Shown: positions 60,348 through 64,000 of the stretch, piece after piece
How positions within the stretch are numbered: position 1 is the stretch's first letter
How the letters are laid out: every line of letters begins with the position of its first letter
Origin: Photobacterium damselae
GTDB lineage: Bacteria; Pseudomonadota; Gammaproteobacteria; Enterobacterales; Vibrionaceae
Length of the DNA stretch: 64,000 nucleotides
Direction of reading: 5' to 3'
NCBI RefSeq assembly: GCF_003026815.1
Contig: NZ_PYOG01000005.1
Span: forward strand, 124,001 to 188,000
Program-made: the position numbers and the translations under genes
Notes under the pieces: generated by a model
What the model was told of the DNA's origin: nothing
Seen by the model: only the letters and a program-made list of their open reading frames with translations
Databases searched by the model: none

Positions 60348-61085
60348 ATGAAAAAGATTGTTTTAGCAACCCTGATTGGCCTGGCATCAACTCACGCTCT
60401 AGCAGCAGAGCAAGAACTAAAGTTCGCAATGGAAGCAACTTATGCCCCATTTGAGTACATTGATGAGAATAATCAGATTCAAGGTTTCGACGTGGATTTG
60501 GCTAACGCCCTTTGTCAACAGATGGACGTAAAATGTACGTTTCATAATCAAGCTTTTGATAGCCTAATCCCCGCTCTAAAGTTTAAACGCTACGATGCCG
60601 CTATTTCTGGCATCGATATTACTGAAGCTCGTCAGCAACAAGTGAGTTTTTCAGAACCCTACTATGACAATGCAGCCGCCTTCGTCAGCCTAAAGGATAA
60701 AGTCGCCGATCAAGCAGCCTTAACCGGTAAGCGTATTGGGGTGCAAAATGGCTCCACGCACCAAAGTTACTTGCTTGATAACATGTCAGGAGTGACTGCA
60801 GTACCCTATTCAAGCTATCAAGATGCATTTATTGATATGCAAAATGGACGTATCGATGCAGTCTTTGGTGACACAGCTGTGGTTGCAGAATGGTTCAAAA
60901 AAGATCCTAATTTAGCTTATGTTGGTAAACCCATTACCAACCAAAAATATTTCGGCAACGGCTTTGGTATTGCAGTCAATAAGTCAAACCAAGAGTTGGT
61001 CAATAAGCTAAATACCGCGCTTAAAACAGTAAAAGCAAACGGTCAGTACCAAGTTATTTACGATAAATACTTTAGTAATAAATAA
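60348..61085 (+). CDS. artI: Arginine-type periplasmic binding protein (ArtI/ArtJ family)
   Basis: A 245-residue protein with a signal peptide (MKKIVLATLIGLASTHALAA) and the polar-amino-acid binding fold: KFAMEATYAPFEYIDENNQIQGFDVDLANALC. It matches ArtI and ArtJ; the two cannot be told apart safely. It delivers arginine (possibly also lysine or ornithine) to ArtQM. It sits second in artP-artI-artQ-artM, the E. coli order. Confidence 0.88.
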   Translation: MKKIVLATLIGLASTHALAAEQELKFAMEATYAPFEYIDENNQIQGFDVDLANALCQQMDVKCTFHNQAFDSLIPALKFKRYDAAISGIDITEARQQQVSFSEPYYDNAAAFVSLKDKVADQAALTGKRIGVQNGSTHQSYLLDNMSGVTAVPYSSYQDAFIDMQNGRIDAVFGDTAVVAEWFKKDPNLAYVGKPITNQKYFGNGFGIAVNKSNQELVNKLNTALKTVKANGQYQVIYDKYFSNK

Positions 61086-61099
61086 GATACGGTAAAAAA

Positions 61100-61828
61100 A
61101 TGGGATTAACAGGTTACTCTTTATCCCTGCTAGAAGCGAGTTGGATGACTATTCAGCTCGCTTTTACCAGCCTTGCTGTCGGTTTGGTATTAGCAGTGAT
61201 TTTTGCAGCAGGTGAGATGTCGCGGCATAAATTATTAGCTTGGACAACAACTGGTTGGGTTACTCTGCTTCGTGGATTACCTGAAATACTGGTTGTATTG
61301 TTTATTTTCTTTGGCTCATCTCAGATTTTGTTTTATATCACTGGCGACTACATTGAAGTCAGCCCTTTTCTTTCAGGGGTTATTGCTCTCTCCCTCATTT
61401 TTTCAGCTTACGCCTCTCAAACCATCCGAGGTGCTCTTAAAGCCGTATCAAAGGGGCAAAGAGAAGCCGCATCCGCATTGGGGCTAAGTTCAGGGCGTAC
61501 TTTTTTCAAAATTATTTTGCCACAAACTGTACGCCATGCTTTGCCAGGTTTAACCAATCAATGGTTAGTGCTGCTAAAAGATACCGCGCTTGTCTCGCTC
61601 ATTGGAGTAACGGATCTATTAAAACAAGCACAATTAACCTCAGCAGCAACTCATGAGAGTTTTACGTGGTATGCAACAGCGGCTGCTATTTATTTAGTCA
61701 TTACGCTATTAACGCAACAACTTATCAAAGTAGTAGAAAAGAAATATCAGATTCAAGATACCCAAAGTTACGATATAAAAAGTAAAAAGAAAATTAGCAA
61801 GAAACCTATTGCTCAAGGAGTTTCATGA
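61100..61828 (+). CDS. artQ: Arginine ABC transporter permease ArtQ
   Basis: A 242-residue HisMQ-type permease with about five helices. The EAA loop GQREAASALGLSSGRTFFKIILPQTVRHALPG contacts ArtP. It begins 14 bases after the binding-protein gene and overlaps artM. The C terminus is lengthened by a Lys/Ser-rich tail (SKKKISKKPIAQGVS). Confidence 0.9.
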   Translation: MGLTGYSLSLLEASWMTIQLAFTSLAVGLVLAVIFAAGEMSRHKLLAWTTTGWVTLLRGLPEILVVLFIFFGSSQILFYITGDYIEVSPFLSGVIALSLIFSAYASQTIRGALKAVSKGQREAASALGLSSGRTFFKIILPQTVRHALPGLTNQWLVLLKDTALVSLIGVTDLLKQAQLTSAATHESFTWYATAAAIYLVITLLTQQLIKVVEKKYQIQDTQSYDIKSKKKISKKPIAQGVS

Positions 61829-62499
61829 TGAATGAGCACTATTTTTGGCAACTCGTTGAGGGATTAGGTACCAGCTTACAACTCACCGTTGTTTCTTTAG
61901 CTGTCGGCTGTACCCTAGCCTTACTCATGACATTAAGTTTGATCCTAAAAACCCCCGTTATCTCTCAACTTAACAAAGGGATCATTATCCTATTTACGGG
62001 TACACCATTGCTGGTTCAAATATTTCTTGTTTATTACGGACCAGGACAATTTGAAGCAGTAAGGAACAGTTTTGTATGGCACTGGTTAAGTCAACCTTGG
62101 TTTTGTGCCATGCTTGCGCTAGCTCTAAACACCGCAGCCTATAGCACACAGCTGTTCAAAGGGGCGTTTAATGCAATACCATCTGGTCAATGGCTAGCTT
62201 GTCGAGCTTTAGGAATGAATACCCGTCAGTCTCTCGGGGTCTTATTACCTTTTGCCATCCGCCGTGCAGTGCCCGCATACTCAAATGAAGTTATTTTAGT
62301 ATTTAAAGGGACATCGCTAGCCAGTACGATCACCATTATGGATTTAATGGGCTATGCACAACGTATTAATGGGCAAACATACGATACCTTAACGGTGTTT
62401 GGTATTGCAGGCGCTATGTACTTGTTGGTTAATGGCATTTTAACCTTAATTTTCCGTCAAATCGAAAAAAGAGCGCTCGCGTTTGAAGTAGCGAACTGA
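61825..62499 (+). CDS. artM: Arginine ABC transporter permease ArtM
   Basis: A 224-residue HisMQ-type permease with the EAA-like loop GQWLACRALGMNTRQSLGVLLPFAIRRAVPAY. It forms the channel with ArtQ. Two in-frame ATGs (61825 and 61828) are possible; the first overlaps the artQ stop as ATGATG. Last gene of the operon. Confidence 0.9.
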   Translation: MMNEHYFWQLVEGLGTSLQLTVVSLAVGCTLALLMTLSLILKTPVISQLNKGIIILFTGTPLLVQIFLVYYGPGQFEAVRNSFVWHWLSQPWFCAMLALALNTAAYSTQLFKGAFNAIPSGQWLACRALGMNTRQSLGVLLPFAIRRAVPAYSNEVILVFKGTSLASTITIMDLMGYAQRINGQTYDTLTVFGIAGAMYLLVNGILTLIFRQIEKRALAFEVAN

Positions 62500-62514
62500 T
62501 TCTAGTTCCGCTAT

Positions 62515-62534
62515 TATCAAGTCACTTGGATATA
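62515..62534. repeat. Partial copy of the palindromic repeat
   Basis: TATCAAGTCACTTGGATATA is the reverse complement of a near match to one arm of the repeat at 27428-27475. It lies between artM and the glyoxalase-fold gene. Confidence 0.5.
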
Positions 62535-62562
62535 AGCAGTCAGTACATAAGAAAGGTTATCA

Positions 62563-63003
62563 ATGGAATATTTGCATACTATGGTTCGAGTAGCGGATCT
62601 GAACCAATCTCTCGACTTTTATTGCAATCAATTAGGGTTAGTGGAAACACATCGAAAAGAGAGCGAAAAAGGCCGTTTCACCCTAGTCTTTCTTGCCGCA
62701 CCCGGTGATGCTAAACAAGCTGAGCAGACAAAAAGTCCATTATTAGAACTCACCTACAACTGGGATTCAGAAACCTATACTGGCGGTCGTAATTTTGGTC
62801 ATTTAGCATTTCGTGTCGATGATATCTATGCGCTATGTGAACACATGCAACAAGCGGGTGTTATCATTAATCGACCACCACGCGATGGTCATATGGCATT
62901 TGTAAAATCACCCGATGGTATCTCGATTGAACTACTACAAAAAGGTGAGCCATTACCACCAGCAGAACCGTGGCTTTCTATGGAAAATACCGGAAGTTGG
63001 TAA
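62563..63003 (+). CDS. Glyoxalase I-like VOC-fold protein
   Basis: A 146-residue protein of the vicinal-oxygen-chelate superfamily. [22 protein letters not shown] at the start, LLELTYNWD with the metal Glu, [11 protein letters not shown] and [12 protein letters not shown] mark a lactoylglutathione-lyase-like enzyme. It is slightly longer than E. coli GloA (135 aa) at the C terminus. It may detoxify methylglyoxal or another aldehyde. Metal ligands His5, Glu and His appear intact. Confidence 0.85.
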   Translation: MEYLHTMVRVADLNQSLDFYCNQLGLVETHRKESEKGRFTLVFLAAPGDAKQAEQTKSPLLELTYNWDSETYTGGRNFGHLAFRVDDIYALCEHMQQAGVIINRPPRDGHMAFVKSPDGISIELLQKGEPLPPAEPWLSMENTGSW

Positions 63004-63059
63004 TTACCAATTCATGCGTTCACCATATTAAATACCATGAGTATGGTGAACGTTTTTAC

Positions 63060-63707
63060 TTAGCTCAGAACCACAATACCCAATTGATTGAGTAACTGCT
63101 CTTGCTGCCAATCACAAATTTGTACTCCAGTAAAATCAACGTAGCGAATATCAACACCATCAAGATCTACATGAGTCAAATTTACTTTATGCCAAACACA
63201 CTGCCGCCACTGCTCTTGAGAAAACTCTCCTCGACTTAAATCAGAACCGACAAACGAGACCCCTAATAAATTGGCACCATTCCACCGATTTTCAAATAAC
63301 TCACACTCTTCAAATTTCACATCTTCAAAATTACAGTATGAAAGGTTGCATGCCGAAATATAAGCTGAGCAAAAATACGTATTATGAGAGATATAATTAG
63401 TAAATGAAGCCTGCTGAAAATCGGCCCCTTGCAAATTAGTTTCTCTTAATTCAAGGCCAAAACACTGTGCCCCACGAAAGTTAGCAAAACTTAGATTACA
63501 CCCTTTAAAACTGGCATCTTTTAACTGGGCGTATGCAAAGTCACAGCCTTGACTATCGCCAGATTCGATAAAGCAACAATCAATAAATTGAGTATCAGTA
63601 AGGTTAGCTCTTGAAAAGTCACACAGAATAAAACGACAGTGGCGATATATTTGTCCTGCTAAATCTTGTTGACTAAAATCTTCTCGCTCAAAATGCATCT
63701 GTTCCAA
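63060..63707 (-). CDS. qnr: Qnr-family pentapeptide repeat protein
   Basis: A 215-residue protein built of pentapeptide repeats (A/C-D/N-L/F-x-x), such as CDFSRANLTDTQFIDCCFIE and GCDFAYAQLKDASFKGCNLS. It matches the Qnr family over its length, including the hallmark FCSAYISACNLSY and the C-terminal ICDWQQEQLLNQLGIVVL. Such proteins fold as a right-handed beta-helix that mimics DNA and protect gyrase and topoisomerase IV from quinolones. Chromosomal qnr genes are known in Vibrio and Photobacterium. No LexA box was seen upstream. Confidence 0.92.
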   Translation of the reverse strand: MEQMHFEREDFSQQDLAGQIYRHCRFILCDFSRANLTDTQFIDCCFIESGDSQGCDFAYAQLKDASFKGCNLSFANFRGAQCFGLELRETNLQGADFQQASFTNYISHNTYFCSAYISACNLSYCNFEDVKFEECELFENRWNGANLLGVSFVGSDLSRGEFSQEQWRQCVWHKVNLTHVDLDGVDIRYVDFTGVQICDWQQEQLLNQLGIVVLS

Positions 63708-63831
63708 CGTTCTATTCCTTTCAATAAAAAAACCACCAAGACTCTTAAACTCTAACCAAAGTTAGAATAGAACCTTGATGGTCATTATACTTGATACTCA
63801 ATAGGTTAAGTATTGTTTACTTGCGTATTTC

Positions 63832-64000
63832 TTATTCGTGATGAGAGCCGCAGTGATGTTCAGTCTCTTCAGCAAGTTTTACTTCTTTTACGTCGTACTC
63901 ACCTTTTAGGCTACGGAATACTTTCGCTGCGTACTCTTTACCATCTTCAGTCGTAAACTTAACGTAGTAGTTAAGGCCCGCAACAACTTGCTGGCTCACA
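63832..64000 (-). CDS. C-terminal part of a cystatin-like protein (cut by window edge)
   Basis: The minus-strand frame running in from the window end encodes SQQVVAGLNYYVKFTTEDGK and ends ETEHHCGSHHE. QQVVAG is the cystatin inhibitory loop (QxVxG), and the following YYVKF pattern is typical of cystatin-fold proteins. The histidine/cysteine-rich C terminus could bind metal. The N terminus lies beyond the window. Function is unknown; protease inhibition is inferred from the motif. Confidence 0.7.
   Translation of the reverse strand, partial: VSQQVVAGLNYYVKFTTEDGKEYAAKVFRSLKGEYDVKEVKLAEETEHHCGSHHE

Overview
The window is chromosomal DNA of a facultatively anaerobic marine gammaproteobacterium of the family Vibrionaceae, most likely Photobacterium or a close relative. 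The genus is inferred; the family is fairly secure. The evidence is the combined gene content: EfpL (YeiP), a Mn-dependent pyrophosphatase, PanP aspartate decarboxylase, a TMAO respiration locus (TorR/TorCAD), an uptake [NiFe] hydrogenase (HyaABCD), the heme locus hutWXZ-tonB-exbBD-hutBCD, a TfoY gene behind a cyclic-di-GMP riboswitch, and a chromosomal Qnr-type pentapeptide protein. Non-coding DNA is AT-rich.

Layout. 0.1-9 kb holds housekeeping genes: efpL, a YciU-like protein, emrD, ribA, a NifU-like/GGGtGRT operon with a long structured leader, ppaC, a YjjU-like patatin and a 29-codon YnhF-like membrane peptide. 9.2-16.5 kb is an accessory island, mostly on the minus strand. It contains a RES-domain gene paired with a PIN-domain gene, a DJ-1/PfpI protein, three unrecognised genes (two encode membrane proteins), an antitoxin-like pseudogene broken by an in-frame stop, a GNAT fragment, and two diverged copies of a repeat of about 350-400 bp, each ending in the same strong hairpin. 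16.7-22 kb carries a sodium-dependent transporter with its tiny MetS partner, a secreted protein, a DUF2860-like outer-membrane protein and panP. 22.6-37 kb is an anaerobic respiration block: torR divergent from torCAD, then hyaABCD, a HypF-like gene split by an apparent +1 frameshift, recX, a GNAT gene, and hypA/hypB on the opposite strand.

38-46.4 kb is the iron/heme region: hutZ-hutX-hutW divergent from tonB-exbB-exbD-hutB-hutC-hutD across a Fur-box-containing gap. 46.8-52.5 kb has purR, riboswitch-tfoY, small unknowns and a fused TVP38-FAD oxidoreductase. 52.5-59 kb has a YnjBCD-type ABC transporter, a CDP-alcohol phosphatidyltransferase and the divergent punR/punC pair. 59.3-64 kb has an arginine-type ABC transporter (artP-binding protein-artQ-artM) behind a possible attenuator, a glyoxalase-fold protein, a qnr gene and the end of a cystatin-like gene.

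The most interesting candidates are the PIN-RES pair, the soluble-plus-membrane gene pair at 13.9-15.4 kb, the repeats around this island, the frameshifted HypF-like gene in the hydrogenase operon, and the structured leader of the GGGtGRT operon. All functional statements rest on reading the sequence and remembered family features. No database search was run.
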